A DNA stretch of 64,000 nucleotides from Hyphomonas atlantica corrig. (GCF_000682715.1 NZ_AWFH01000003.1:46310-110309), one strand, 5' to 3'; positions 9,833 to 19,516 are shown, numbered from the stretch's first letter. Program-made: numbers and translations. The notes: a model not told the origin generated them from the letters alone.

Positions 9833-10494
9833 GCGGCGCACCGATCCTCTCGGCTTTCCGGCAGGCGCTGGGTGAGGCCTGGGCCGGTGGCGCGGGAGCG
9901 CTGCTGCCACTCGGCTTCTTCGCAGGCACTACTGTTCTCGTTCCCTTGGGAGTCGGGACGGAACCAGCGACATTGCGCGCCATCGGTCCCGGGATCCTTT
10001 GGGTATCCCTTGCCCTATCCAGTCTGGTTACCCTTGAGCGGGTTTTTCAGGCTGACACAGAAGACGGCGCTTTGGACCTCTGGCTGCAGACGGGTGCCCC
10101 CGCGGCGGCCATTGCCGCGGCCAAGACTTTCGCGCATTGGCTGACCGCAGGTTTGCCTCTGGCCCTACTCTCCCCCATGCTGCTGCTCATGTTCCAAGCG
10201 AGGGCTAGCGGCGCTCTTCTTGAAAATATGGGCCTCTACGCCATCGGCGGTATCGCCTTCTACTTCTGGGGCGGCGTTGGCGCAGCGCTGTCAGCAACAG
10301 TTCGAAGAGGCGGCCTACTGATCAGCCTGATCGCGTTGCCCCTGTACGTTCCCACCGCCATATTCGGCGCGCTGGCCATGGGCGATGGTCCCAGCAGCGC
10401 TTCAGCTCCATTGTTTCTCGCAGCAACAACGCTTTTTGCTTTGGCTGCAGCTCCGTTCGCAATGGGTGCAGCCCTACGCTTGGCGGCAGACTGA
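9829..10494 (+). CDS. ccmB: Haem exporter membrane subunit CcmB (TTG start)
   Basis: A 221-residue membrane protein with about six hydrophobic segments, matching CcmB in length and position. The only good start is TTG at 9829, which overlaps the ccmA stop (TTGA), implying coupled translation. Motifs such as LERVFQADTEDGALD after the second membrane segment, and the Ala/Leu-rich C-terminus, are CcmB-like. It is the permease partner of CcmA. Confidence 0.93.
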   Translation: MSGAPILSAFRQALGEAWAGGAGALLPLGFFAGTTVLVPLGVGTEPATLRAIGPGILWVSLALSSLVTLERVFQADTEDGALDLWLQTGAPAAAIAAAKTFAHWLTAGLPLALLSPMLLLMFQARASGALLENMGLYAIGGIAFYFWGGVGAALSATVRRGGLLISLIALPLYVPTAIFGALAMGDGPSSASAPLFLAATTLFALAAAPFAMGAALRLAAD

Positions 10495-10515
10495 CAGAAG
10501 GGTATTTCGAACACG

Positions 10516-11247
10516 ATGTTTTCTTGGTTTGCAAACCCACACCGATTCGTAAAGCTGTCGGACTGGCTCGTTCCCGCGTGCTACGTGCTTGCGGCTGTCG
10601 GCATTCTATGGGGGCTTTGGCAGGGTCTCTGGATCGTTCCGAAAGACGATTATCAGGGCGGGGACATCATGCGGGTGATGTTTATCCATGTGCCAGCAGC
10701 CTGGCTTGCGATGGCCAGCTATCTCGGCATGGCCGTGATGAGTTTCGTCTGGTTTATCTGGCGCCATGAAGTCGCAGACATAGCCGCCAAAGCGATCGCT
10801 CCACTGGGCGCAACCTGGACAGCGCTCTGCCTGGCGACGGGGGCGATCTGGGGCAAGCCGACCTGGGGCACCTGGTGGCAATGGGATGATGCACGGATGA
10901 TGTCCGTCCTGTTCATGTTCTTCCTGTTCCTAGGTTACATGGCCCTTCGCGCGGCTATGGACACACGGCAAAAGGCTGCACGGGCTGGCGCGATCCTCGC
11001 CATGGTTGGCGCGCTGAATGTCCCACTGATCAAGTTCTCGGTCGACCTGTTCACGTCCCTGCATCAGGACGCAAGCGTGATCACAGCAGAGGGCCCCAAG
11101 ATGGCGGCAGTTTATCTCTGGCCGCTATTGATCAGTTCATTTGGTCACACGCTACTGTTTGCCGCCCTTGTCATGACGTTCATGCGTGCTGAAATATGGA
11201 CAAGACGCGCCGCCCAATTGCGGGCCCGCCTGATGACAGGAGACTGA
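10516..11247 (+). CDS. ccmC: Haem-handling protein CcmC
   Basis: A 243-residue, six-helix membrane protein. The haem-handling tryptophan-rich motif WGTWWQWD lies at 117-124, and the flanking periplasmic histidines are visible as FIHVP (H58) and SLHQD. CcmC loads haem onto the chaperone CcmE. It sits between ccmB and ccmD in standard order, 21 nt after ccmB. Confidence 0.96.
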   Translation: MFSWFANPHRFVKLSDWLVPACYVLAAVGILWGLWQGLWIVPKDDYQGGDIMRVMFIHVPAAWLAMASYLGMAVMSFVWFIWRHEVADIAAKAIAPLGATWTALCLATGAIWGKPTWGTWWQWDDARMMSVLFMFFLFLGYMALRAAMDTRQKAARAGAILAMVGALNVPLIKFSVDLFTSLHQDASVITAEGPKMAAVYLWPLLISSFGHTLLFAALVMTFMRAEIWTRRAAQLRARLMTGD

Positions 11248-11250
11248 GCC

Positions 11251-11415
11251 ATGCTTTCCGTATTTGAATCCAATTCAACTTTTATCTGGGCGAGCTACGC
11301 AGTCGGTCTTGTTCTAATTGGCGGTGCAATCGCAACGGCGTGGTTTAAATCACGCAATGCAAAAGCCGAGCTTATTCGGATCGAAGCCCGGATCCAGGAT
11401 CAGAAACGCCGATGA
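11251..11415 (+). CDS. ccmD: CcmD, small haem exporter subunit
   Basis: A 54-residue protein read directly from the nucleotide sequence. It has a single transmembrane helix (about 11-31) followed by a charged, arginine- and glutamate-rich cytoplasmic tail, exactly the CcmD pattern. The start is 3 nt after the ccmC stop and the stop overlaps the ccmG start (ATGA). CcmD stabilises the CcmABC-CcmE complex. Identification rests on size, topology and position rather than strong motifs. Confidence 0.88.
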   Translation: MLSVFESNSTFIWASYAVGLVLIGGAIATAWFKSRNAKAELIRIEARIQDQKRR

Positions 11416-11936
11416 AGCGCTGGCTGGCGATTGTTCCGGTTGGCGCATTAGCCATTTTTGGCGTTGTGGCCGCGGGGCAATTGATCAATCCGGAAAAAGG
11501 TGACTTCGAGCGACGTCTTCGCGACGCGCCTGGTATCGCGTTTCAGACCCCAGACGGCGACCCGCTAACATTCCCCCCCTCTCCGACGGGCGGCAATATT
11601 GCCGTCAACCTGTTTGCGAGCTGGTGCGCGCCGTGTGAGGCAGAGCACAAGTATATTGCAGAATTGTCGGAAGCCTATCCAGATCAGGTCTACGGAATCT
11701 TGTACAAGGATACTCTGGAGAACGGGCAGGAATTCCTTGCCCGGCTTGGCAACCCGTATACGCAAATTGCGCTGGACCCAGATGGGCAGGGCGGACTTGA
11801 GTTCGGACTTACTGGAGTTCCGGAAACTTTTGTGATTTCTCCAGAAGGCAAGATTCTGGATCATATCCAGGGACAACTGGACCAAACTTCGGTCAAAAAA
11901 ATAGGCGAGGCACTGAAAAGCGCCCCGCCCACGTAA
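11412..11936 (+). CDS. ccmG: Thiol:disulfide interchange protein CcmG/DsbE
   Basis: A 174-residue membrane-anchored thioredoxin. One N-terminal transmembrane segment (about 5-22) is followed by a periplasmic Trx domain with active site WCAPC at 71-75 in the context NLFASWCAPCEAE. The cis-Pro loop reads GVPETFVI. It keeps apocytochrome c cysteines reduced for haem attachment. It is the last gene of the ccm operon and is convergent with the MarR-like gene. Confidence 0.95.
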   Translation: MKRWLAIVPVGALAIFGVVAAGQLINPEKGDFERRLRDAPGIAFQTPDGDPLTFPPSPTGGNIAVNLFASWCAPCEAEHKYIAELSEAYPDQVYGILYKDTLENGQEFLARLGNPYTQIALDPDGQGGLEFGLTGVPETFVISPEGKILDHIQGQLDQTSVKKIGEALKSAPPT

Positions 11937-11953
11937 ACTCCGTTACCGGAAGC

Positions 11954-12664
11954 TTACTTTTTCTTCGCTTTGCGAACTGGAGCCTTTTTCGCTGGCTTGG
12001 TCGCAGTAGCTGGCTTCGCCTTCGTTGCAGCCTTAGCCTTGGCTTTTGGTGCAGCTTTCTTGGCTGGAGCCTTTTTCGCTGCTGGCTTGGCCGCAGGAGC
12101 TTTCTTCGCTGCCGGAGCTTTCTTGGCCGGAGCCTTCTTCGCTGCTGGCTTGCGGGCCGGGGTTTTCTTGGCAGCTGGCTTTGGTGCTGCTTTAGCAGCA
12201 GGTGCTGGCGCAGCTGGCTTCGGAGCCGGCGCTTCTGCCTTGTCTGCTTCTGCAACCATATCGGTCAGACCAGCAACGAGTGCGGACTGTTTTGTTTTCG
12301 GAAGAGCTTCAAAGATGGCTTCGTCTGCTTTCTCTACAGCTGGCAGAGCTTTCTCGTAAGCTTTTTTGCCTTTCGCCATCAGAGAGACGACTTTCGCGCG
12401 CTTGTCAGTTTTTGAAGCGACACGCTTGATGAGGCCAGAGCGCTCCATACGAGCAACCATGTCGGCAAGTGTCGAACGGTCGATACCGGTCGCGTTGACA
12501 AGATCAGACTGGCTGACGCCGTCATTGCCGGACAGAGCAGCAAGGACGGAAAACTGGCGAAGCGTGATGCCAGCGGCGCTCAGTGCAGCGGCGGATTCAT
12601 TTGCAGCAATCTGCTGAGCACGGTGCAGCAGGTGGCTAGGCGATTTTTTGAGATCGTAGGTCAT
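11954..12664 (-). CDS. MarR-type winged-helix protein with lysine/alanine/proline (histone H1-like) tail
   Basis: A 236-residue protein in two parts. Residues about 10-140 form a MarR-like winged helix (ITLRQFSVLAAL, then VSQSDLVNATGIDRSTLADMVARMERSGLIKR). Residues about 145-236 are a low-complexity tail of repeated KKAPA/AAKKAPAK units ending RKAKKK, resembling histone H1 and bacterial H1-like proteins. I chose ATG at 12664, preceded by an AGAAAG Shine-Dalgarno; a TTG at 12688 is possible. No ligand site or partner operon is obvious, so it may be a chromatin-type DNA binder rather than a classical drug-responsive repressor (inference). The upstream spacer is shared with the divergent Nudix gene. 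Confidence 0.85.
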   Translation of the reverse strand: MTYDLKKSPSHLLHRAQQIAANESAAALSAAGITLRQFSVLAALSGNDGVSQSDLVNATGIDRSTLADMVARMERSGLIKRVASKTDKRAKVVSLMAKGKKAYEKALPAVEKADEAIFEALPKTKQSALVAGLTDMVAEADKAEAPAPKPAAPAPAAKAAPKPAAKKTPARKPAAKKAPAKKAPAAKKAPAAKPAAKKAPAKKAAPKAKAKAATKAKPATATKPAKKAPVRKAKKK

Positions 12665-12792
12665 GATAGTGTTTCTTTCTGTATTCAATTAGGCGTTGGG
12701 CGCGATAGAAAATCCGGTTACTGGTCTATTAAATTTCCAACCTGTGTGCGGATCAACATGTACCCTAATATACTCGAGAGGCTTAAGCTTCG

Positions 12793-13344
12793 ATGACGGA
12801 TCAATTATCAAATGGTTTCTTTTCGCAAGAATTCAAACTGAAAATACCCGATGGAGACGACCGAATACGCCGTGTTTGCTCACATTGCCAGTTCGTAGAC
12901 TACATAAATCCGAAAATAATTGCAGCTTCGGTTGTTACAAAAGGTAGCAAAATCCTGCTTTGCAGGCGTGCGATTGATCCGCGTAAGGGATTCTGGACGC
13001 TGCCGGCAGGCTTCATGGAGCAAGGGGAAACCGTGGAGGAAGCCGCTCGGCGTGAGGCCCGGGAAGAAGCCAATGCCGAGATTCGCATTGATCGCATCCT
13101 GGCGGTTTACTCAGTGCCGCGCATCTCTCAGGTGCAGATCATGTTTCGCGCCGAACTTGTTTCAGACATATCACCCGGTCCGGAGAGTCTGGAGGTCGAG
13201 CTGTTCGACTGGAGAGATATACCGTGGTCGAATCTGGCCTTCCCAACCGTACTTTGGGGCCTGACGCACTATGCTGAAACTCGAAGCAAGACGGTATTCG
13301 CGCCGTTCTCCAATCCACCCGGAACGGAAGCACTCACACGTTAG
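12793..13344 (+). CDS. Nudix hydrolase with N-terminal zinc-ribbon-like motif
   Basis: A 183-residue protein. An N-terminal CxxC (C29/C32, RVCSHCQF) resembles half of the zinc ribbon of the NadM/YjhB-type Nudix group. The Nudix box runs from G73: G-x5-E79-x7-R87E88-x2-E91E92-x-N94, so the usual final Gly is Asn. The metal-binding glutamates are intact. Likely substrates are nucleoside diphosphate derivatives such as ADP-ribose or NADH-type compounds, but this cannot be narrowed. Its promoter lies in the 128 bp divergent spacer, which holds an AT-rich TAATATACT stretch. Its 3' end overlaps yciB by 4 nt, convergently. Confidence 0.87.
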   Translation: MTDQLSNGFFSQEFKLKIPDGDDRIRRVCSHCQFVDYINPKIIAASVVTKGSKILLCRRAIDPRKGFWTLPAGFMEQGETVEEAARREAREEANAEIRIDRILAVYSVPRISQVQIMFRAELVSDISPGPESLEVELFDWRDIPWSNLAFPTVLWGLTHYAETRSKTVFAPFSNPPGTEALTR

Positions 13345-13982
13345 GCATCAGGTGTTTCAGATTGGCGCATGTGTTTCAGCGTGTACGGGACATTGGCCAC
13401 AGCAAACAGGACACCGATAACAATGTTTCCAAGCTTCCAGTTTGCCCAAGTCGCCTCGGAGAAGTTTCGCCACAAGAACTCATTCCAGATTGCCATAGCC
13501 ACGAAATAGAGACCCCAACGGATCGCCAGCGTTTTCCAGGCGTGGTCAGGCAGATCAAATACGGAATGAAAAAGCATCTTCCAGATGTTCCGGCCAACGG
13601 CCAGACCACCAAAGATCACGCCCGCATAAAGCAGGTTGATGATCGTCGGCTTGATGAACAGGAAGAGTTTTGACTGAAGCAATATTCCTGCTGTTCCAAA
13701 CGAACCAATCAGGAATGACGAGACGAGCAAGAAAGGAGGAATACGTTCCTTCTTGAGCAACTTCTGGCCGATCACCACAAAGGTCGCAATGATCAGAATA
13801 CCCGTCGCCCAGTACAGCGCAGTATCTTTGGTAAACAAACCATCGCCTTCCGGAAACCTTAGCATCACATTGTAGATGATGATGAAGGCCAACGTCGGAC
13901 CAATCTCTGTCCAAATGTTTCCCGCTTTGGCGGCGGCATCGCCGACATCGGCAGATTGCGTGGCTTTATTTGGCTCTGTCAT
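13341..13982 (-). CDS. yciB: Inner-membrane protein YciB/IspZ (septation protein A family)
   Basis: A 213-residue protein with five to six hydrophobic segments. The family stretches GPTLAFIIIYN, WATGILIIATFV and NEFLWRNFSEATWANWK are clear. YciB takes part in cell-envelope and division homeostasis in enterobacteria; IspZ is its older name. In many Alphaproteobacteria it follows ftsY directly; here a DMT transporter and a deacylase gene have been inserted between. The first 20 residues are hydrophilic and a little longer than usual. Confidence 0.92.
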   Translation of the reverse strand: MTEPNKATQSADVGDAAAKAGNIWTEIGPTLAFIIIYNVMLRFPEGDGLFTKDTALYWATGILIIATFVVIGQKLLKKERIPPFLLVSSFLIGSFGTAGILLQSKLFLFIKPTIINLLYAGVIFGGLAVGRNIWKMLFHSVFDLPDHAWKTLAIRWGLYFVAMAIWNEFLWRNFSEATWANWKLGNIVIGVLFAVANVPYTLKHMRQSETPDA

Positions 13983-14089
13983 GCAATTCCTACGTATTAC
14001 GCTCGGGTCCGGATCAATTTGGATTTCCGCGCCTGTCTGACAATAGGTGAGCTAATAAATCACCAACGAAGCGAAATTGTCCGCACAGA

Positions 14090-14950
14090 TTAGGCACCAG
14101 CTTGCATCAAAAGAAGGCCGCCCGACAGAATGGCCGCCGCGATGATCCGTCTGTATCCGAATCCTTCCTTCAAGAATATGGCGCCCAATGCAGCAGCAAA
14201 GACGACTGACGTTTCTCGCAACGCCGTTACGACAGCGGCATCAGTCAGTGTGTATGCATAAATCGCCAGACCGTATGAGATAGTGCCCAGCATGCCGCCC
14301 GCTAAGCCACCCTTCCATTGCCTGGCCATCGCCTCTCCGATTTGCCCCCGTCGTTGAATAACCGCAACGACAGTCACCCCGACCCAGTCGAGCAGAAACA
14401 ACCAGACCACAAAAGTCATTGGATCTGGCATGGCACGCGCGGCGCGCGTATCCGCAACGGCGTACATGCCTACGCCCAATGCCGTCAGCAGGGCCCATAC
14501 GAGTGCGCTTCGGTCCAGCTTCCGGGCTGTGGCTGTCTGCCCTGTTGGCAGGGCAAAGACAATGATCGCCAAACTGGCCAACAACAGACCTGCTGACTGA
14601 AGCACGGTCAGATATTCATTCAGAACAAAGATCGCAGCACACGCCGTTACCAAAGGCGCGAGGCCCCGCATCACAGGAAAAACAAGCGACAGATCCCCTC
14701 GGTGCAATGCCCGAACGAGGCAAAACTGATAGAACCAGTGAACCACGACCGATATCAGGATCAAAGACCATGTCTCCGGAGGTGGCGTCGGCACGAATGG
14801 CGCAAACGGCAGGACGCTTAGCCCCATCACGATGGCAACCGCCATGCGGGCGGTCAGTACGTCACCGCCCCGCTTTACGAACATGTTCGTGGCCGCGACC
14901 GTGACTGCTGACAGTAAGCACAGGATGACTGGGAGGAGGCTTTCCGACAT
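14090..14950 (-). CDS. EamA/DMT-family transporter
   Basis: A 286-residue, Ala/Leu/Val-rich protein with about ten transmembrane helices in two tandem EamA repeats; the second begins around WALLTALGVGMYAVAD. Conserved positions include FPVMRGLAPLVTA in the first half and ALRETSVVFAALGAIFLKEGFG in the second, the usual end-of-repeat signature. I chose the ATG at 14950 because the upstream extension is hydrophilic. It probably exports a small amphipathic metabolite. It is divergent from the deacylase gene, so the two may share a control region. Confidence 0.88.
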   Translation of the reverse strand: MSESLLPVILCLLSAVTVAATNMFVKRGGDVLTARMAVAIVMGLSVLPFAPFVPTPPPETWSLILISVVVHWFYQFCLVRALHRGDLSLVFPVMRGLAPLVTACAAIFVLNEYLTVLQSAGLLLASLAIIVFALPTGQTATARKLDRSALVWALLTALGVGMYAVADTRAARAMPDPMTFVVWLFLLDWVGVTVVAVIQRRGQIGEAMARQWKGGLAGGMLGTISYGLAIYAYTLTDAAVVTALRETSVVFAAALGAIFLKEGFGYRRIIAAAILSGGLLLMQAGA

Positions 14951-15056
14951 ACGGTGCGACCTATGCACGGTTTGCTGACGCGTGGGAAGGATTTGACTCT
15001 GCCTCAATTGAGGGCCTCACTCGCCTCAAAGAAGAAAAAGACGGAGGAAACCCAGC

Positions 15057-16793
15057 ATGACGCACGATCTCGTTTTGCGCGGCGGCACGATCATTGACGG
15101 AACAGGCGGCGAAAGTTTCGAAGGCGATGTGGCCATCACGAACGGCGTCATCACTGAAGTTGGATCTGTCGGCGGCAAGGGCGTAGAGGAAATAGACGCG
15201 CGCGGACAAGTTGTAACGCCGGGCTTTGTCGACATTCACACCCATTATGATGGCCAGGCAACGTGGACAGGCGCCATCAGCCCCTCCTCCCTGCACGGCG
15301 TGACGACAGTGGTGATGGGCAATTGCGGCGTAGGCTTTGCGCCATGCCGACCCGACGACCATGACCGGCTGATCCGCTTGATGGAGGGCGTCGAGGATAT
15401 TCCGTTTCCGGTACTCGCCGAAGGACTCCCCTGGAACTGGGAAAGCTTTCCGGATTATCTCGACAGCCTATCAAGCACTCATTTTGACGCCGATATCTGC
15501 GCGCAACTGCCCCATGCGGCGCTGCGGGTTTTTGTTATGGGAGACCGTGGCGCAAATCGCGAGCCTGCGACGCCGGAGGATATTCAGCAAATGCGCGCAT
15601 TGACCACCGAAGCCATCCGCGCCGGCGCAATTGGTTTTTCCACGTCCCGCACCCTGAATCACCGCACCAGTGACGGTCAGCCGACCCCGACCCTGACAGC
15701 CAGCGAAGACGAATTGGCCGGCATCGCGCAAGGCGTGGCAGATGCCGGACGCGGCGTGTTGCAGTTCGTCTCTGATTTCGACGATCCAGAGAAAGAAGCT
15801 GCAATGCTGCGTCGGATTGTGGAGACCAGCGGCCGACCGCTTTCCGTATCACTTGCACAGGCAGATGTTGCTCCCAATGGCTGGCGTCGCCTACTCAGCG
15901 CTATTGAACAAGCGGTCGAAGATGGCTTACCCATGCGCGCCCAGGTCGCGCCACGTCCGGTAGGCGTCCTGCTTGGGTTTGAACTGACGCTCAATCCCTT
16001 CAGCGCGCACCCCACCTATCGAGAGATATCAAATCTGCCGTTCGAAGATCGGATTGCGCTATTGCGCGATCCCGACTTCCGAGAGCGCCTTCTATCTGAT
16101 GAGCCGGACACGGATAATCCGTTTCTGAAAGCAATGCTGCGAAGCTTCGGAAAGATTTTTCAACTGGACGCGCCGGTGAACTATGAACCAACAGCCGATC
16201 GAACGCTGGAAGCCATCGCCGCGCGCCGGGGCGTTTCCCCAGAACAAGCGGCGCTGGATCTTATGCTGGAACGCGAAGGCCGCGGTATGCTCTACCTTCC
16301 CTTCCTCAATTATGCGGGCGGGTCTCTTGACCCTTCCCACGACATGATGCTGAGCCCGGCAACGCTCCCCGGCCTTTCAGATGGTGGCGCGCATGTCGGC
16401 ATGATCTGCGATGGGTCCTTCACCACAACGATGTTGACCCATTGGGTTCGCGACCGGACGCGCGGCCCTCGCATTCCGATCGAGCACATCGTGCAGCGTC
16501 AGGCACGCGCCACTGCCGAGTGGATTGGACTGAACGACCGCGGTCTGATTGCACCGGGCTATCGCGCAGACCTCAATGTCATCGACACCGCAAACCTGAC
16601 ATTACATCTGCCGGAAGTTACTTATGACTTGCCTGCTGGCGGACGTCGACTGATGCAGAGAGCCACGGGCTACACGGCCACAATCCTCAAAGGCCAGATC
16701 ACTCACCGGAATGGAGACCCAACCGGCGCCCGGCCTGGAAGACTCGTTCGGGGTCCACAACAAGCGAACATTTCTGCGATGGCAGCGGAATAG
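15057..16793 (+). CDS. N-acyl-D-amino-acid deacylase-type amidohydrolase
   Basis: A 578-residue amidohydrolase of the D-aminoacylase family. Metal-binding H61-T-H63 occurs in [13 protein letters not shown], followed by MGNCG with the conserved cysteine ligand, and the C-terminal catalytic motif [10 protein letters not shown]. The length is typical. Family members hydrolyse N-acyl-D-amino acids, dihydropyrimidine-like amides or related compounds; substrate cannot be read from sequence. It ends next to the convergent ftsY stop with no intergenic gap. It is inserted in the usual ftsY-yciB block. Confidence 0.88.
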   Translation: MTHDLVLRGGTIIDGTGGESFEGDVAITNGVITEVGSVGGKGVEEIDARGQVVTPGFVDIHTHYDGQATWTGAISPSSLHGVTTVVMGNCGVGFAPCRPDDHDRLIRLMEGVEDIPFPVLAEGLPWNWESFPDYLDSLSSTHFDADICAQLPHAALRVFVMGDRGANREPATPEDIQQMRALTTEAIRAGAIGFSTSRTLNHRTSDGQPTPTLTASEDELAGIAQGVADAGRGVLQFVSDFDDPEKEAAMLRRIVETSGRPLSVSLAQADVAPNGWRRLLSAIEQAVEDGLPMRAQVAPRPVGVLLGFELTLNPFSAHPTYREISNLPFEDRIALLRDPDFRERLLSDEPDTDNPFLKAMLRSFGKIFQLDAPVNYEPTADRTLEAIAARRGVSPEQAALDLMLEREGRGMLYLPFLNYAGGSLDPSHDMMLSPATLPGLSDGGAHVGMICDGSFTTTMLTHWVRDRTRGPRIPIEHIVQRQARATAEWIGLNDRGLIAPGYRADLNVIDTANLTLHLPEVTYDLPAGGRRLMQRATGYTATILKGQITHRNGDPTGARPGRLVRGPQQANISAMAAE

Positions 16794-18182
16794 CTAGCTC
16801 TGAAGGCCAACCAAGGCTTTAGAGAAAGCCTCTGCACTGAATGGGCGAAGATCTTCCGCTTTTTCTCCAATCCCGATGAAATGGATCGGCAGATCGTATG
16901 CTTCCGCGATAGCAACGAGCACACCGCCCTTGGCGGTTCCGTCCAGCTTGGTCATCACCAGCCCGGTCACGCCCGCAGTGTTCTTGAAAGCCTCTACCTG
17001 CGACAAGGCATTCTGACCGACCGTGGCATCCAGAACGAGGATGACATCATGAGGCGCCGTCGGATCAAGCTTTCTGATGACGCGGACGACTTTCTCTAGC
17101 TCCGACATCAGTTCTGTCTTGTTTTGCAGGCGCCCAGCCGTATCAACCAATACCAGATCGAGATCGTCTGCCTTCGCCTTTTCAATTGCCTCGTAGACAA
17201 GCCCTGCCGCGTCGGCTCCTGTCGGTTTAGACATCACGGGTATACCGGCGCGTTCACCCCATACGGTCAGTTGCTCAATGGCCGCAGCACGGAATGTATC
17301 ACCCGCCACAAGAAGCGCCTTGGCACCCTGTTCTGTCAGTTTTGATGCGATCTTGCCGATGGTCGTCGTTTTGCCAGACCCGTTGACCCCAACAAACAGA
17401 ACAATGCGAGGGCTCGGCCCTTCCGAGAAATCGACGATTTTCTCACGAGGCTTCAAAACGTCAGTAATTTCGCTGGCCAAAGCGCCCCGGATTTCATCCT
17501 CGGAGATTTCCTTGTCAAACCTCTCCTTAGACAGATTACTGGTCACGCGCATAGCGACCTTGGCGCCGAGGTCGGATGAGATCAAAAGATCTTCCAACTC
17601 CTCCAGCGTTTCATCATTAAGCTTTCGGCGTCCAAATACGGACAGTCCAGATGTCAGGCGCGATGATGACCTCGAGAGCCCTGAGCCCAACTTGGCCATG
17701 AAGCCAGGATCATTGGCCTCCGCCTCCATCACGGCGCGCGCGGCCGCTTCGCGCTCAGCCCGGAGCCGCGCCGCCTCTCGGCGTTCTTCCAGCAGTTTTA
17801 GTTCTGCTGCCGCCTTGGCTTGCGCTGCCTCTCGCTCTTCCTTCGCTTTACGGGCTCGTTCAGCCTCTTCCGCCAATCTTTCAGCTTCAGCTTCGTCGGC
17901 CCGCGCCTGCGCGGCTGCACGCGCCTCTTCTGCCTTGCGTGCCTCCTCCTCCAGGCGCGCAGCCTCTTCTGCCGCAGCCGCAGCCTCCCGAGCCTGCCTT
18001 TCCTCCCACGCCCTGTTCGCCTCGGCGACCTTGCGCTCGATTTCTTCCTGTTCGGCAGCCTTTCGCGCTATTTCGGCTTCCTGCGCCGCCAGTTCCTCGG
18101 CAGACAGCTCTGGCGCCTCCATCGCGGCACCAGCGTCTTTCAGTTCCTGTTGCTTTTTCTTCTTACCGAACCAAAGGATCAT
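16794..18182 (-). CDS. ftsY: Signal recognition particle receptor FtsY with long acidic/basic A-domain
   Basis: A 462-residue SRP receptor GTPase. The NG domain begins around residue 160. G1 is GVNGSGKTTT (265-274), DTAGR lies at 347-351 and TKLDGTAKGG at 411-420. The first 150 residues are an almost uninterrupted Ala/Glu/Arg coiled-coil A-domain, a compositional extreme even for FtsY. It docks Ffh-ribosome complexes at the membrane. It overlaps the upstream mtaB gene by 4 nt, so the two are coupled. Confidence 0.96.
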   Translation of the reverse strand: MILWFGKKKKQQELKDAGAAMEAPELSAEELAAQEAEIARKAAEQEEIERKVAEANRAWEERQAREAAAAAEEAARLEEEARKAEEARAAAQARADEAEAERLAEEAERARKAKEEREAAQAKAAAELKLLEERREAARLRAEREAAARAVMEAEANDPGFMAKLGSGLSRSSSRLTSGLSVFGRRKLNDETLEELEDLLISSDLGAKVAMRVTSNLSKERFDKEISEDEIRGALASEITDVLKPREKIVDFSEGPSPRIVLFVGVNGSGKTTTIGKIASKLTEQGAKALLVAGDTFRAAAIEQLTVWGERAGIPVMSKPTGADAAGLVYEAIEKAKADDLDLVLVDTAGRLQNKTELMSELEKVVRVIRKLDPTAPHDVILVLDATVGQNALSQVEAFKNTAGVTGLVMTKLDGTAKGGVLVAIAEAYDLPIHFIGIGEKAEDLRPFSAEAFSKALVGLQS

Positions 18183-19456
18183 GCGGTGAGAGCTCCGATC
18201 AGCTGTTTTCCATCATGCCGCACTATACGGGCGCGCACCGGGCGTCCAGCTTCGCCAGGTTCTTCCTCAAACCGCACGGGCGTAAAGTCTGGAAGGCGCG
18301 CTGACAGTCCCCGCTCGACCAACGCGTCTACGGTCTGGCCTTCATAGGTACTCAGGTGACGAGCAAGTGCGGCCTCCCCCACTTCTCGCAAACGCGCGGC
18401 CCGCGCCTTGATAACCGACTTCTGAAGTTGAGGCATCCGAGCAGCCGGCGTGCCCGGACGTGGCGAATACGGAAAGGCATGCACGAAGGACAAACCGCAT
18501 TCTTCCACGAGCCTTATTGAGTTCTCGAAATGCGCTTCGGTTTCGGTTGGAAAGCCCGCAATGATGTCGGCGCCAAATGCCATATCCGGACGAATACTGC
18601 GCAATTGCTCCGTCAGTCTAACTGCATCGCTCCGGGAATGACGCCGCTTCATCCTTTTCAGGATCAGGTCATCGCCATGCTGCAAAGACAGATGCATAAA
18701 GGGCGCAAGGCGTTTGTCTGCCATTGTTTCCATCAGCGCGTCATCGATTTCTATGGCGTCGATCGAGGATATACGCAGCTGCTTCAGCTCCGGCACCAGC
18801 TTCAAAATGCGCTGCACCAGATTGCCGAGTTGCGGCGCGCCTGGCAGGTCTGCACCCCAACTGGTCAAATCGACACCGGTCAGAACAACTTCATAATGCC
18901 CTGTCTCGACCAGACGGCGGACCTGGCTGACCACCTCGCCGGCCGGCACCGAGCGTGAATTTCCACGGCCATAGGGAATGATGCAGAAGGTGCAGCGATG
19001 GTCACAACCATTCTGGACCTGCACATAGGCGCGCGCCCGCCCTTCCATCCCGTCAATCAGGTGCACGGCGGTTTCCTGTACGGACATGATGTCATTCACG
19101 CGGACCTTTTCGTGTCCGCCCAGCAATTCGGCTGGCCGCCAGGTTTCCGACTGCATCTTTTCATGATTGCCGATCACACGCGTGACTTCCGGCATCTTAG
19201 CGAACATATCCGGGTCGATCTGCGCGGCGCATCCGGTCACCAAGATGGGCGCGCCTGGATTGTCCTTTGCAGCGCGCCGGATTGTTTGGCGCGCGCTTCG
19301 AACCGCTTCAGATGTTACCGCACATGTGTTGATGATCACGGCGTCATTCAGGCCAGCTTCCGACGCATGGCCGCGCATCACCTCCGATTCGTAGGCGTTC
19401 AGGCGGCATCCGAGCGTAATCAGCTGCGGGCTGGAAGGAGCTTTGGCATCTGTCAT
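18179..19456 (-). CDS. mtaB: tRNA (N6-threonylcarbamoyladenosine-A37) methylthiotransferase MtaB
   Basis: A 425-residue radical-SAM methylthiotransferase. The N-terminal UPF0004 domain supplies three cluster cysteines (C17, C45 and C76). The radical-SAM triad CDHRCTFC is at C151, C155 and C158, and a TRAM-like C-terminus follows. The start chosen (19456) opens with the expected LITLGCRLNAYESEV; in-frame alternatives exist at 19477 (ATG) and 19501 (TTG). It makes ms2t6A37 in tRNA reading ANN codons. Its place between dapF and ftsY is the conserved alphaproteobacterial order. Confidence 0.93.
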   Translation of the reverse strand: MTDAKAPSSPQLITLGCRLNAYESEVMRGHASEAGLNDAVIINTCAVTSEAVRSARQTIRRAAKDNPGAPILVTGCAAQIDPDMFAKMPEVTRVIGNHEKMQSETWRPAELLGGHEKVRVNDIMSVQETAVHLIDGMEGRARAYVQVQNGCDHRCTFCIIPYGRGNSRSVPAGEVVSQVRRLVETGHYEVVLTGVDLTSWGADLPGAPQLGNLVQRILKLVPELKQLRISSIDAIEIDDALMETMADKRLAPFMHLSLQHGDDLILKRMKRRHSRSDAVRLTEQLRSIRPDMAFGADIIAGFPTETEAHFENSIRLVEECGLSFVHAFPYSPRPGTPAARMPQLQKSVIKARAARLREVGEAALARHLSTYEGQTVDALVERGLSARLPDFTPVRFEEEPGEAGRPVRARIVRHDGKQLIGALTA

Positions 19457-19516
19457 GACTTTGATGTCAGCGGACATCGCGCCGAATTGCCCACAGTTCA
19501 AGGTCTTTGGTGCGGG

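Noticed and set aside
11970..12260. Short tandem repeats considered as a CRISPR-like array
   Set aside because: These are codon repeats of the KAPA tail, in frame, without constant direct repeats or unique spacers.
17278..18189. 303-residue Ser/Ala-rich frame opposite ftsY
   Set aside because: Its Ser/Ala runs are the complement of the FtsY Ala/Glu/Arg repeats.
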